From assembly GCA_934630485.1 (NCBI GenBank), contig CAKTWD010000051.1, positions 1-10,606 on the forward strand: a stretch of 10,606 nucleotides of DNA, read 5' to 3'. Shown piece after piece: positions 1-7,160 of this stretch. The notes below the pieces were generated by a model, which was not told where the DNA came from, searched no databases, and saw nothing but the letters and a program-made list of their open reading frames with translations. Made by a program: the position numbers and the translations under genes. Every line of letters begins with the position of its first letter. Position 1 is the stretch's first letter. Source of the DNA: an uncultured Eggerthellaceae bacterium (GTDB lineage: Bacteria > Actinomycetota > Coriobacteriia > Coriobacteriales > Eggerthellaceae).

Positions 1-669
1 GAGCAGATGTGCGCATCGCCCGACCCGCTGCCGGTGGGCCGCCCGCGCCCCGGCACCCGCATCCGCGTGACCGACCCCGCCACCGGCGAGGAGCTTCCGC
101 AGGGCGAGTGGGGCGAGGTCGTCATCGTTGGCGACACGGTGGCGAAGGGCTACCTGGGCCGCGACGACCTGACCCGCGCCGTGTTCGGCGAGGAGGCCGC
201 CGACTGGCTGCCAGGGGGCGAAGACAGGGCCGAAAGCGCCGCAGCCCCGGGCGAGCCCGCGTGCGCAAGCCGCGCCGTGCGCACATACCGCACGGGCGAC
301 GAGGGCATGATGGGCGAGGACGGCCTGCTGCACTTCCGCGGGAGGCTGGACCTCCAGGTGAAGCTGAACGGCTACCGCCTGGAGCTCGGCGAGATCGAGG
401 ATGCGCTGCGCGCCCTGCCCGAGGTTGCCGCAGCCGCGGTTGTCGCCGCCCGTAAGAACGGCAAGGTCTCGCACCTGGTCGCGCACGTCGTGAGCGCGGG
501 CCCGCGCGAGCAGTCCGACTTCAGGTGCGGCCTGGCGCTGAAGGACGCCCTCAAGGCGCGCCTGCCCCACTACATGATCCCCAAGAAGGTCGTCTTCGAC
601 GAGGCGCTGCCCATGACGCCCAACGGCAAGCTCGACCGCCGCGCCCTGACCGCACGCGAGAACGGCTAG
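1..669 (+). CDS. dltA: D-alanine--D-alanyl carrier protein ligase DltA, C-terminal part (5' end outside window)
   Basis: The frame is open from base 1 and ends at TAG 667-669, giving 222 residues, so the N-terminal part lies upstream of the window. The piece covers the end of the large adenylation domain and the small C-terminal lid. Visible signs are the YRTGD core (A7), then GRLDLQVKLNGYRLELGEIE (A8 hinge), and TPNGKLDRR near the end with the catalytic lysine at fragment residue 210 (A10). The stretch after the hinge matches the family pattern of DltA rather than a general NRPS domain. DltA uses ATP to activate D-alanine and loads it on the phosphopantetheine arm of DltC in the cytoplasm. 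A low-complexity Gly/Glu/Ala stretch of roughly 20 residues (about residues 70-92) sits just before YRTGD, where Bacillus DltA has a short loop. The substrate-pocket residues are not in the window. dltB starts 3 bases downstream, so the genes are likely cotranscribed. Confidence 0.9.
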   Translation, partial: EQMCASPDPLPVGRPRPGTRIRVTDPATGEELPQGEWGEVVIVGDTVAKGYLGRDDLTRAVFGEEAADWLPGGEDRAESAAAPGEPACASRAVRTYRTGDEGMMGEDGLLHFRGRLDLQVKLNGYRLELGEIEDALRALPEVAAAAVVAARKNGKVSHLVAHVVSAGPREQSDFRCGLALKDALKARLPHYMIPKKVVFDEALPMTPNGKLDRRALTARENG

Positions 670-672
670 GCC

Positions 673-1857
673 ATGGGCTTCTACACCTCCCCCTCGTTCT
701 TCGCGCTGCTGGCGGTCGCCGTCGTCCCTGCAGCCGTGCTCGGCCTTCTGGGCCGCAGCATCCGCGGCTACGGCATGCTGGCCAGCGTCGTGTTCCTGGC
801 GTTCCTGTTCTCGGGGTCCCCCGCCGAGTTCGCCGCGTTCGCGCTGTTCCTAGCGGCGGCGGGCCTGGCCGAATTCGTCACCCTGCGCACCTTCGCGCAC
901 GGCGAGAAGTCGGTCCCGCTGTACCTGTTCGCGCTGGCGCTCACCCTGGCGCCGCTTGTCTGCTGCAAGGCGGGCGGGCTGTTCGGGCACCAGAACCTGC
1001 TGGGCTTCGCCGGCATCTCGTACCTGACGTTCAAGGCGGTGCAGGTGGTCATTGAGACGCGCGACGGCCTGATCAAGGCCATGTCGCCGCTGGACTGGCT
1101 GTACTTCGTCTGCTTCTTCCCTGTGTTCACGTCGGGGCCCATCGACCGCTCGCGCCGCTTCGTCGAGGACGCCCACAGGCGCTGGACCCGCGAGGAGTAC
1201 GCCGACCTGCTCTCGCGCGGCCTGCTCCTTCTACTTGCGGGCGCGGTCTATCAGATGGTCCTCGCCACCATCGCGGGCGGGTGGTACTCGCCGGCGGCCG
1301 TGGGGTCGGGCCCGGCGCTTGCCGAGGCGGCCGAGCAAGTGAAGGACGCATGGGCCTTCGGCCTGTTCATGTTCTTCAACTTCGCCGGCTACTCGATGAT
1401 GGCCGTGGGCGCCAGCTACTGCTTCGGCATCCGCACGCCGCGCAACTTCCGCGCACCGTTCGCCGCCGTCGACATCAAGGACTTCTGGAACCGCTGGCAC
1501 ATCACGCTGTCGTTCTGGCTGCGCGACTTCGTGTTCATGCGGTTCGTCCGCTCCGCCGCCCGGCACAAGTGGTTCAAAAGCCGCCTGACCGGCGCGTGCA
1601 TGGGCTACGTCGTGAACATGGGCCTCATGGGCGCCTGGCACGGGCTGACGCCCGAGTACCTGGCGTACGGCCTGTTCCACGGCGTGCTGCTGGCCGCCAC
1701 CGACGCCTTCCAGAAGAAGTCGTCGATCTACAAGAGGTGCAAGAACGAGCTGTGGTTCAAGGCGCTGTCCTGGTTCGTCACCGTCAACCTGGTGATGCTG
1801 GGCTTCGCCATATTCAGCGGGCAAGTGACCGTCGTCTTGAAAGGACTTGGATTATGA
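673..1857 (+). CDS. dltB: MBOAT-family D-alanyl transfer protein DltB
   Basis: A 394-residue multispanning membrane protein, the usual DltB length. DltB takes D-alanine from the phosphopantetheine of DltC on the cytoplasmic side and passes it across the membrane. MBOAT signatures are clear: FWNRWHITLSFWLRDFVF with His276, and LMGAWHGLTPEY with the invariant His323, the expected catalytic histidine deep in the channel. Hydrophobic helices begin at the N-terminus (about residues 8-28) and continue to the C-terminus. The ATG lies 3 bases after the dltA stop with only a weak upstream ribosome site, so translation is probably coupled to dltA. Its stop TGA overlaps the start of dltC (ATGA). The protein ends in VVLKGLGL and has no FxYxxF hexapeptide, so it needs a separate DltX shuttle, which is encoded two genes downstream. 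Confidence 0.93.
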   Translation: MGFYTSPSFFALLAVAVVPAAVLGLLGRSIRGYGMLASVVFLAFLFSGSPAEFAAFALFLAAAGLAEFVTLRTFAHGEKSVPLYLFALALTLAPLVCCKAGGLFGHQNLLGFAGISYLTFKAVQVVIETRDGLIKAMSPLDWLYFVCFFPVFTSGPIDRSRRFVEDAHRRWTREEYADLLSRGLLLLLAGAVYQMVLATIAGGWYSPAAVGSGPALAEAAEQVKDAWAFGLFMFFNFAGYSMMAVGASYCFGIRTPRNFRAPFAAVDIKDFWNRWHITLSFWLRDFVFMRFVRSAARHKWFKSRLTGACMGYVVNMGLMGAWHGLTPEYLAYGLFHGVLLAATDAFQKKSSIYKRCKNELWFKALSWFVTVNLVMLGFAIFSGQVTVVLKGLGL

Positions 1858-2108
1858 GCGACATCGACATGAACGACGTTGAGGAGCGCGCCCTGGCGCT
1901 GCTGGAGGACGTGTGCGCCGACGAGGCCGTGCGCGAGGAGAGGGACATCGACCTGTTCGAGGCCGGCCTGCTCGACTCGATGGGCGCCATCGAGCTCCTG
2001 GTGGGCATCGAGACCGAGTTCGGCGTGTCCATCGCCCCCACCGAGGTGGAGCGCGAGGAGATGAACTCCGTCAACAAGATCATCCATCAGATCGAGGTCA
2101 GGCTGTAA
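1854..2108 (+). CDS. dltC: D-alanyl carrier protein DltC
   Basis: An 84-residue acidic acyl carrier protein, close to the usual length of about 80. The phosphopantetheine attachment site is Ser42 in AGLLDSMGAIELL, followed by the typical helix and the segment EFGVSIAP. It carries D-alanine as a thioester from DltA to DltB at the inner face of the membrane. The start ATG (1854-1856) overlaps the dltB stop TGA (1855-1857), and AAAGGA lies about 9 bases upstream; this fixes the start inside a longer open frame. Codons are strongly G/C-ending, like dltA and dltB. Confidence 0.93.
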   Translation: MSDIDMNDVEERALALLEDVCADEAVREERDIDLFEAGLLDSMGAIELLVGIETEFGVSIAPTEVEREEMNSVNKIIHQIEVRL

Positions 2109-2110
2109 CC

Positions 2111-2533
2111 GTGGCCGACGAGCTGAAAGAATGCACGGCAGGGGACGTGAAGGCCGCTGGCGAGACCAAAGCCGCAGATGCGAAGCAGGACGGCGCGCCG
2201 AAGCGGGACGCCTTGCAAGCCGCAGCCGCGAAGACGGGCGGGAGCCCGGCGGGAACCGAGGGCGCCTCCCCTGCCGGCGCGGCCAAGCCGGCCGCCAAGA
2301 GGAAACCCGCCGCCAGGCCGGTGCCCAAGAGCGCGCTCACCAGGCGCTACGACGCTGTCAAGGAGCGCGTCTGGGCGGGCGCGGCCAAGGTGCGCGCGGC
2401 GTTCTTCAGTGACTCATGGACAGGCGGCGCGATGTGGTTCGCCGCCGTTCTGGTCATGATCGCCGTCCTGCTGTGGTTCTTCTTCTTCTCGGACTTCGGC
2501 ACCCCGGCCGAGCCCATCTACGAAGGATTCTAG
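2111..2533 (+). CDS. dltX: DltX-like acyl-shuttle protein with long Ala/Lys/Pro-rich cytoplasmic N-terminus
   Basis: A GTG-start gene of 140 residues placed 2 bases after dltC; there is no ATG in frame before residue 108, so GTG fits best (another GTG at codon 13 is possible). Residues 1 to about 75 are low-complexity, rich in Ala, Lys, Pro and Gly, and probably disordered in the cytoplasm. Residues about 76-104 look like an amphipathic helix (RRYDAVKERVWAGAAKVRAAF). Residues 107-126 form one transmembrane helix, followed by a short external tail ending in PIYEGF. DltX proteins of Firmicutes are about 50 residues, with one membrane helix and a C-terminal FxYxxF motif whose tyrosine is acylated by DltB and unloaded by DltD. 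Here Tyr137 is in the right place, although the first position is Pro instead of Phe. Family assignment rests on topology, the C-terminal motif and position inside the dlt operon. The position between dltC and dltD, and the extra 75-100 residues, are unusual. Confidence 0.78.
   Translation: MADELKECTAGDVKAAGETKAADAKQDGAPKRDALQAAAAKTGGSPAGTEGASPAGAAKPAAKRKPAARPVPKSALTRRYDAVKERVWAGAAKVRAAFFSDSWTGGAMWFAAVLVMIAVLLWFFFFSDFGTPAEPIYEGF
2513..2530 (+). other. C-terminal acyl-shuttle hexapeptide of DltX-like protein (PIYEGF)
   Basis: Codons 135-140 encode P-I-Y-E-G-F directly before the stop. They match the known DltX C-terminal pattern FxYxxF at Tyr and at the final Phe, but not at the first position. 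Tyr137 is the predicted acyl acceptor outside the membrane. The GAA GGA codons of this motif (2522-2527) also form the ribosome-binding site of dltD, 9 bases before its ATG. Confidence 0.72.
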
Positions 2534-2536
2534 ATC

Positions 2537-3748
2537 ATGCTGAAACGATTCGCAGGCCTTGCGGCAGGAACAGCGATCGCGCTTGGCGCTTTCGGCACCT
2601 TTCTTGCTGTGAACTGGGACTACGACAACCTGGTGAAAGATCATCCGTACGTCGCGTACACCAATTACAGTGAGCAGGTGCGCGACTTCGACTACCAGCG
2701 CGCCAATTACGACGCCCGAACCGAACAGGGGGACAACCCCGTGCTGGTGTTCGGATCGTCCGAGCTTGGCCCCGAGCGCGGCACCTACTACCCTGCTAAG
2801 TTCTGGACCAGCAGCAACTATGGCATGAACATTCAGGCGTGCGGCAAAGCCTACGTCACCGACTTGTGGGACGCCGTGATGATCGGCGCGTTCGCAAAGG
2901 ACGGCATCAATAACAACAAGGTGGTTATCTCGCTGTCGATGCCCTGGTTTTTGAGCGCCACCCACTACGGCAACGAGTTTCAAGGGCGCACGTTCTCGCC
3001 CAGCGCGCTAGACGCGTTCTTGGACAACGATGAGCTAAGCGACGACCTGAAGGACGAAGTGCTAACGCAGCTGCGCTCGCACAAGGTGATGTTCGGCAGC
3101 AACCCGCTGCTGCAATCGGTAAGGTCATTTGACACTGTGGCCACCGCGTTCGAGTCGTCGGTTCATCTGCGTTATCGCACGATCACGCAAAGTTCCGACT
3201 CCGACTCGCTTGATTACGGCGCCTACGGTTCATACAACCAAAAGATACCGTCCAGTCGCTTCGGCGAACCGCAAACCCCCGACTGGGACGAGATCCAACA
3301 ACTTGCCCAAGACGAGGTTAAGAAGAAGTCGACCAACAACGACATGGGCGTTGGCGACAAGTGGTACGAGAACAACTACCAGGGTTGGCTGTGGTACACG
3401 TCAGGCTGGAACGTGGACCCCGATAACCTGCTAGACAAAAGCGAGATCGAGGAATTCCAGCTGACGCTTCGCACCTGCAAAGAAGCTGGGCTTGACGTGC
3501 TGGTGTTGCTGAACCCCGTGAACGGCATGTGCTGGGACCAGTGCCCCGTCAAGCAGGAGTACCGCAACGCGTACTACGACACCATCCGCGAGTGCTGCGC
3601 CGCCTACGATGCACAGGTGGCGGACCTGTCAGGCTGCGAGGACACGAAGTACTTCTTCCGCGATTCCGAGCACCCGTCGGAATACGGCTGGTCGATTATC
3701 AACCAGGCCATCTACGAGTTCTATATGGGCAATAGCGAAAGCGAATAA
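2537..3748 (+). CDS. dltD: D-alanyl transferase DltD (SGNH-fold, membrane-anchored)
   Basis: A 403-residue protein with an N-terminal membrane anchor (about residues 5-25) and an extracytoplasmic SGNH hydrolase-like domain. The nucleophile block is VLVFGSSELG, with the catalytic serine expected at Ser75. The closing acid/His block is DSEHPSEYGW with Asp376 and His379, the DltD form of the SGNH DxxH motif. DltD takes D-alanine from the DltX tyrosine and places it on teichoic acid. The ATG at 2537 is supported by GAAGGA 9 bases upstream and lies 3 bases after the dltX stop. By eye the gene has clearly more A/T at third codon positions than dltA, dltB and dltC, so it may have a different history. 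It is the last gene of the left operon; a hairpin terminator follows about 80 bases after the stop. Confidence 0.92.
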   Translation: MLKRFAGLAAGTAIALGAFGTFLAVNWDYDNLVKDHPYVAYTNYSEQVRDFDYQRANYDARTEQGDNPVLVFGSSELGPERGTYYPAKFWTSSNYGMNIQACGKAYVTDLWDAVMIGAFAKDGINNNKVVISLSMPWFLSATHYGNEFQGRTFSPSALDAFLDNDELSDDLKDEVLTQLRSHKVMFGSNPLLQSVRSFDTVATAFESSVHLRYRTITQSSDSDSLDYGAYGSYNQKIPSSRFGEPQTPDWDEIQQLAQDEVKKKSTNNDMGVGDKWYENNYQGWLWYTSGWNVDPDNLLDKSEIEEFQLTLRTCKEAGLDVLVLLNPVNGMCWDQCPVKQEYRNAYYDTIRECCAAYDAQVADLSGCEDTKYFFRDSEHPSEYGWSIINQAIYEFYMGNSESE

Positions 3749-3828
3749 GGAAGCAAACGAAAGACCGCAACGGCGCAAGGAACGTGGGCAAACAATCCGC
3801 CTTGCCGCCGTACACCCCCCGAAACGAC

Positions 3829-3859
3829 AAAAGGACGCATCGTCTGATGCGTCCTTTTT
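3829..3859. terminator. Rho-independent terminator between convergent operons
   Basis: Bases 3829-3841 and 3846-3858 are perfect inverted complements, giving a 13-bp stem (outer four pairs A-T) with a 4-base loop GTCT. Five T residues (3855-3859) close the plus-strand side, and AAAA on the other arm gives a shorter U-run for the minus strand. It sits between the stop of dltD (3748) and the stop of the carrier-protein gene (3895), so it can serve both operons; it looks stronger for the plus direction. Confidence 0.88.
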
Positions 3860-3894
3860 GCTTGATGTCGCTATGCGTCGAAGGCGCTGTCAGA

Positions 3895-4140
3895 TTAGTC
3901 CTCTTCAGCCAGGCGGTTGATCATCGCAGCAAGCGATGCTGCGCTGTTGAAGTTGTCGGGGATGATCTCCTTTGCAGGAACAGCCACGTCGAACTCATCG
4001 TCGATAGCCGAAACGATGGCCAGAATGTCGAAAGAATCGATCTTACGAGCATCAACCAGATCGGTGGAGTTCTCGTAGTCAACGCCCTCACGCACGCCTT
4101 CCAGCATCTCGATGACTTCGTCAAGTTTGATCTCGTCCAT
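3895..4140 (-). CDS. Acyl carrier protein of the second (decarboxylase-containing) module
   Basis: An 81-residue acidic carrier protein starting MDEIKLDEV. The phosphopantetheine serine is Ser36 in KIDSFDILAIV, with the usual preceding Leu-Val-Asp segment and the following DEFDVAVP. It should carry the amino acid activated by the adenylation enzyme as a thioester and offer it to the decarboxylase and/or the MBOAT. An in-frame ATG seven codons upstream (4161) is possible, but AAGGAG at 4147-4152 lies 6 bases before the ATG at 4140, so 4140 is preferred. It is the last gene of the minus-strand operon, 82 bases downstream of the decarboxylase stop. That gap is AT-richer and could hold a weak internal promoter, but I see no convincing -35/-10 pair. 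The protein differs clearly from DltC of the left module, so the two modules probably do not share carriers. Confidence 0.88.
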   Translation of the reverse strand: MDEIKLDEVIEMLEGVREGVDYENSTDLVDARKIDSFDILAIVSAIDDEFDVAVPAKEIIPDNFNSAASLAAMINRLAEED

Positions 4141-4146
4141 GAGTTT

Positions 4147-4152
4147 CTCCTT
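4147..4152 (-). promoter_or_regulatory. Ribosome-binding site of the acyl carrier protein gene
   Basis: AAGGAG on the minus strand, 6 bases before ATG 4140-4138. This near-perfect Shine-Dalgarno site decides the start against the upstream in-frame ATG at 4161. Confidence 0.75.
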
Positions 4153-4222
4153 CTTGCACACCGACGCCTAAAACGCACGGCACATTGCATTTCAATTGGA
4201 ACCGATATAAACCTTCGCAAAC

Positions 4223-5503
4223 TTACAGATGTGCGCAGTTGATAGGCCACGACTCCGTGAAATCGCGTGCCAGACGCACGTCTTCCCCGTCGCACAGCAA
4301 AACGCGGGGCATGGTACGGCTCAGGAACAAGTGAACACCCTCGGTAACCGAATACGCACCGGCATTCTTGAACGCAAGGACGTCGCCGCGCTCAAGGGAG
4401 CTCATCTCCACCGAACGAACCAGCACATCGTTCACCGTGCACAAGCTGCCGCACAAGCACCATTCACGCGATCCCTCGACACCGCGTGCAGCATCGACTT
4501 CAGCCGTCAGGTTGGCGATGACTGGCACATGCAAGCCCATCATCTGGCCGTAGTAAGTCAGGTGATTCATGCCGCCGTCAAGAATGGCGTAATTCGTGCC
4601 GTCGTTGGATTTCAGATCCATAGCGCGCGTCAAGTATACCCCGCACGGAGCGGCGAAGAAGCGACCCATCTCGATGGTCAGCTTCACGCGCTTGGCAACT
4701 TCTTGCAGGTCAGGCGCAAGCTCGCGGAGCGGCGCCAGGTCGTCGGAGAAATCGTCGTCGACGAAGTACGGCACCGCAAGACCCGGGCCGTATTCAAGGC
4801 GCTCAACCATGAAGTCATGCTCAGCCTCAAGCAGGTCAAGGAACTCAACAAGGGAAGCAAGCTCGCGGCGCTGATGCTTCAGTTTCTTGCGCTGGGTGCC
4901 CACGAAGTAGTGGATGCCCACCAGGTTGATGCCCGGGAACTCGCTGCGGTTGTCAACCAGCCACAGCAAGTCCTCCTTCGACATGCCGAATTGCGAGCCC
5001 GAGTTCAGGCGCGGCAGCACGTCGATTACCTGGTTGCGCGAAACGGCAACTTCGCTGAGATACGTTGCATGCAGAAGCGATTCGGCCGTCATCACGCCCG
5101 CGCCAAACGTCGCGGCCTCGGTGATGTCGGAGATCTCTTTGTTCACGCCGGAGTACACCACCAGTGCGGGATCAACGCCCAACTGTTCGCAAATGGCAAG
5201 CTCACCGGGGCTGCACACCTCAAGATGCGTGCCGACCTGCGCGGCGGCGGCCGTCAAAAACGGGTTCGCCTTCATAGCGAAACACAGCGCGATGTCGCTG
5301 CCGACGATCTGCTGGCACGTCTGCAGGCGCGACTTGAACGCAGCCGTATCGAACACGAACGAGGGCGTGCCCCATTCGGCCTGAAGCTCGCGCAAGCGAT
5401 CGTTTCCCATGAAGCGCATCTGCGGCTGAGCCTGAGCAGCCACACCGGCAGACTCTGCAGCAGCTTCGTCTGCAACCTCGATCGTTTCGGTCATTTCACT
5501 CAT
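4223..5503 (-). CDS. Fold-III PLP-dependent amino acid decarboxylase (LysA/ODC/BtrK-like)
   Basis: A 426-residue enzyme of the alanine-racemase-fold decarboxylase family (diaminopimelate and ornithine decarboxylases, BtrK), at the usual full length. An Ala/Glu-rich N-terminal tail of about 30 residues comes first. The PLP lysine is Lys78 in FAMKANP. Other signs are His198 in GIHYFVGTQ (LysA: HIGSQ), YGPGLAVPYF around 238-247, the phosphate-binding EMGR at 278-281 (usual form EPGR), the active-site cysteine block CGSLCTVNDVL with Cys355 and Asp359, and Tyr384 in GAYSVTEG. It should remove a carboxylate as CO2 from an amino acid in the cytoplasm. ATG 5503 overlaps the stop of the adenylation gene (ATGA at 5503-5500), so translation is coupled; ATG 5494 is an alternative. 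Placement between an adenylation and a carrier gene makes a carrier-bound substrate, as known for BtrK, or supply of the amino acid to be activated, more likely than lysine synthesis. The substrate is unknown. Confidence 0.85.
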   Translation of the reverse strand: MSEMTETIEVADEAAAESAGVAAQAQPQMRFMGNDRLRELQAEWGTPSFVFDTAAFKSRLQTCQQIVGSDIALCFAMKANPFLTAAAAQVGTHLEVCSPGELAICEQLGVDPALVVYSGVNKEISDITEAATFGAGVMTAESLLHATYLSEVAVSRNQVIDVLPRLNSGSQFGMSKEDLLWLVDNRSEFPGINLVGIHYFVGTQRKKLKHQRRELASLVEFLDLLEAEHDFMVERLEYGPGLAVPYFVDDDFSDDLAPLRELAPDLQEVAKRVKLTIEMGRFFAAPCGVYLTRAMDLKSNDGTNYAILDGGMNHLTYYGQMMGLHVPVIANLTAEVDAARGVEGSREWCLCGSLCTVNDVLVRSVEMSSLERGDVLAFKNAGAYSVTEGVHLFLSRTMPRVLLCDGEDVRLARDFTESWPINCAHL

Positions 5504-7053
5504 TTCGCACCGCCCATCTGCGCAAGTGCTGCGCGATCGACCTTGCCGTTCTTGGTGAGCGGCATATGTTCAACAGGAATAAGCTTCGCAGGCACCATAT
5601 AATGCGGAAGCTTCGCGGAAAGCAGCTCAAGCAGCGCATCGGCGGCAAGCGTGCCATCGTAGTAAAGCGAGATTTTCTTGCGCTTTGCGTCGTACAGGCA
5701 GCACGCACGCTCGACGTCGTCGGCAGCCTGTGCTGCAGCCTCAATTTCACCAAGCTCGATACGCTGGCCCAGATGCTTGATCTGGTGGTCCTTACGGCCC
5801 GAGAACACTAGGTTGCCGTTTTCGTCCCAACGAGCCAGGTCGCCCGTGCGGTACATGATTTCGGGAAAGGCAGTTGAAAGCGGGTTCTGCACGAAAGCCG
5901 CTGCCGTGCGCGAAGGGTCATTGTAGTAGCCAAGCGCCAGGCAGGTGCCAGTAACGCACACCTCGCCCTCTACACCGGGCTGGGTTACCAGCGCGTCATC
6001 GTCAAGCAGGAAAACACCTTCGTTAAGGAACGGCTTGCCCGCGGGAATGACCTCATCCTTGGCGTACTCGCGGTCAACCACATGGTAGGTGCAGTTGCAC
6101 GTAACCTCGGTCGGGCCGTAGACGTTCACGAACGTGGCGTTCGGAAGGGCGCGGCGCCACTTGGCAAGCTGCTTAGGCGGCATAACCTCGCCCGAGAAGA
6201 TAACCTTGTTGATGGTTTCGGGCACACGGTAGTCGAAACCGCCCATGATGGACACGAAGCACATGGCACTTACCGCCCACGTGCAGGTGGTGATGGCGTT
6301 GTCAGCCAGGAAATCCATCAGCTTGGCGGGCTGGCTGAAATAGTCGCGCGGGATAAGAACCAGCGTGGCGCCCGTAAGCAGGGTACTGTAGATGTCCTTC
6401 ACCGACACGTCGAAGTCGAACGGGGCCTGGTTGCCAATGCGGTCGTCCTGGCCAATGCCGAAAACGCTGTCGAATTGCGGGATGAAATCGATGACCGAAC
6501 GATGGCACACGGCCACACCCTTAGGCGTGCCGGTGGATCCACTGGTGAAATTGATATAGAGCGGATCGACGTCAAGCGCGGTGGCGAAACGCTGGTCAAG
6601 CACCTGAGACGCTGCGGCGTCGAGCGGTGCCGCGGCGAAAGCGCCACCATGACCTGCGGCGCCCGGCACCTCGTCGATCATCACAACGGGCGTTTCGGTT
6701 GCATCGAACGCCTCGTGAGCGCGATCGACGTTAGCGGCGTCGGTAAGCACCACGCCAGGTTTCAGCGTGGCCATGATGGAAGAAAGGCGGGCATCGGGCT
6801 GGCGCACATTGATCACCGAATACGGGCAGCGAGCATAAGCCGCACCCATCATGGCCGCCAAGCAGCACGGGCTTTTCTCCATGAACAGGGCAACCGGAAC
6901 ACGAGCCTCTTGACGAGACGCGACCCACGAGCCGAACACGCGCGCGGCTTCGTGAAGCTGCGCGAACGTCAGCGAATCGGTTTCGTCGCAGACGGCAACC
7001 TTTTCAGGGGTTCGCCCTGCCGTTGCCTGCAACCATTCGATTATGCTTCTCAT
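5500..7053 (-). CDS. Amino acid adenylation enzyme (stand-alone A domain, DltA/NRPS-like)
   Basis: A 517-residue stand-alone adenylation enzyme, about DltA length. Motifs in order: YINFTSGSTGTPKG at 166-179 (A3, phosphate loop), FDFDVSVKDIY at 212-222 with Asp215 (the usual binder of the substrate amino group), NVYGPTE at 310-316 (A5), YRTGD (A7), GRKDHQIKHLGQRIELGEIE (A8), and NGKVDR with Lys504 (A10). It activates an amino acid with ATP and should load the small carrier protein encoded downstream. The A8 region is closer to NRPS A domains than to classical DltA, and FSGEVM at 286-291 has Ser287 where DltA typically has the Cys linked to D-alanine selection (from memory of the Bacillus enzymes). 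A substrate other than D-alanine is therefore likely. The start ATG 7053 is set by GGGGAG at 7059-7064; the frame is open further upstream, but family length and the ribosome site support this start. Confidence 0.88.
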   Translation of the reverse strand: MRSIIEWLQATAGRTPEKVAVCDETDSLTFAQLHEAARVFGSWVASRQEARVPVALFMEKSPCCLAAMMGAAYARCPYSVINVRQPDARLSSIMATLKPGVVLTDAANVDRAHEAFDATETPVVMIDEVPGAAGHGGAFAAAPLDAAASQVLDQRFATALDVDPLYINFTSGSTGTPKGVAVCHRSVIDFIPQFDSVFGIGQDDRIGNQAPFDFDVSVKDIYSTLLTGATLVLIPRDYFSQPAKLMDFLADNAITTCTWAVSAMCFVSIMGGFDYRVPETINKVIFSGEVMPPKQLAKWRRALPNATFVNVYGPTEVTCNCTYHVVDREYAKDEVIPAGKPFLNEGVFLLDDDALVTQPGVEGEVCVTGTCLALGYYNDPSRTAAAFVQNPLSTAFPEIMYRTGDLARWDENGNLVFSGRKDHQIKHLGQRIELGEIEAAAQAADDVERACCLYDAKRKKISLYYDGTLAADALLELLSAKLPHYMVPAKLIPVEHMPLTKNGKVDRAALAQMGGAK

Positions 7054-7160
7054 TGCTTCTCCCCTGCGTTCTTCCAGACCTGCGTCTGCCGTGCCGCCGG
7101 CGCGCCAGCGCTCGTAGCCGCGACTGCCAAACAACCGCAATCTCGCAAAGACACGCGGCG

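Noticed and set aside
4141..4222. Internal promoter for the carrier-protein gene (TTGAAA followed by TTTTAG at 16 bases)
   Set aside because: The -10 box matches only about half of the consensus, and cotranscription across 82 bases is equally likely.
4229..5602. Long plus-strand open frame (457 codons) opposite the decarboxylase
   Set aside because: It is a shadow of the minus-strand gene in GC-rich DNA; the minus-strand product has complete decarboxylase motifs and this one has none.
7054..7160. Possible upstream extension of the adenylation gene or a small gene in the 107-base gap
   Set aside because: The in-frame extension to 7242 is Arg-rich, overlaps the SGNH gene and is not needed for family length; GGGGAG before ATG 7053 fits better. 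No other small frame with a ribosome site was seen. A short GC palindrome (GGCGCGCC) is present but too weak to call.
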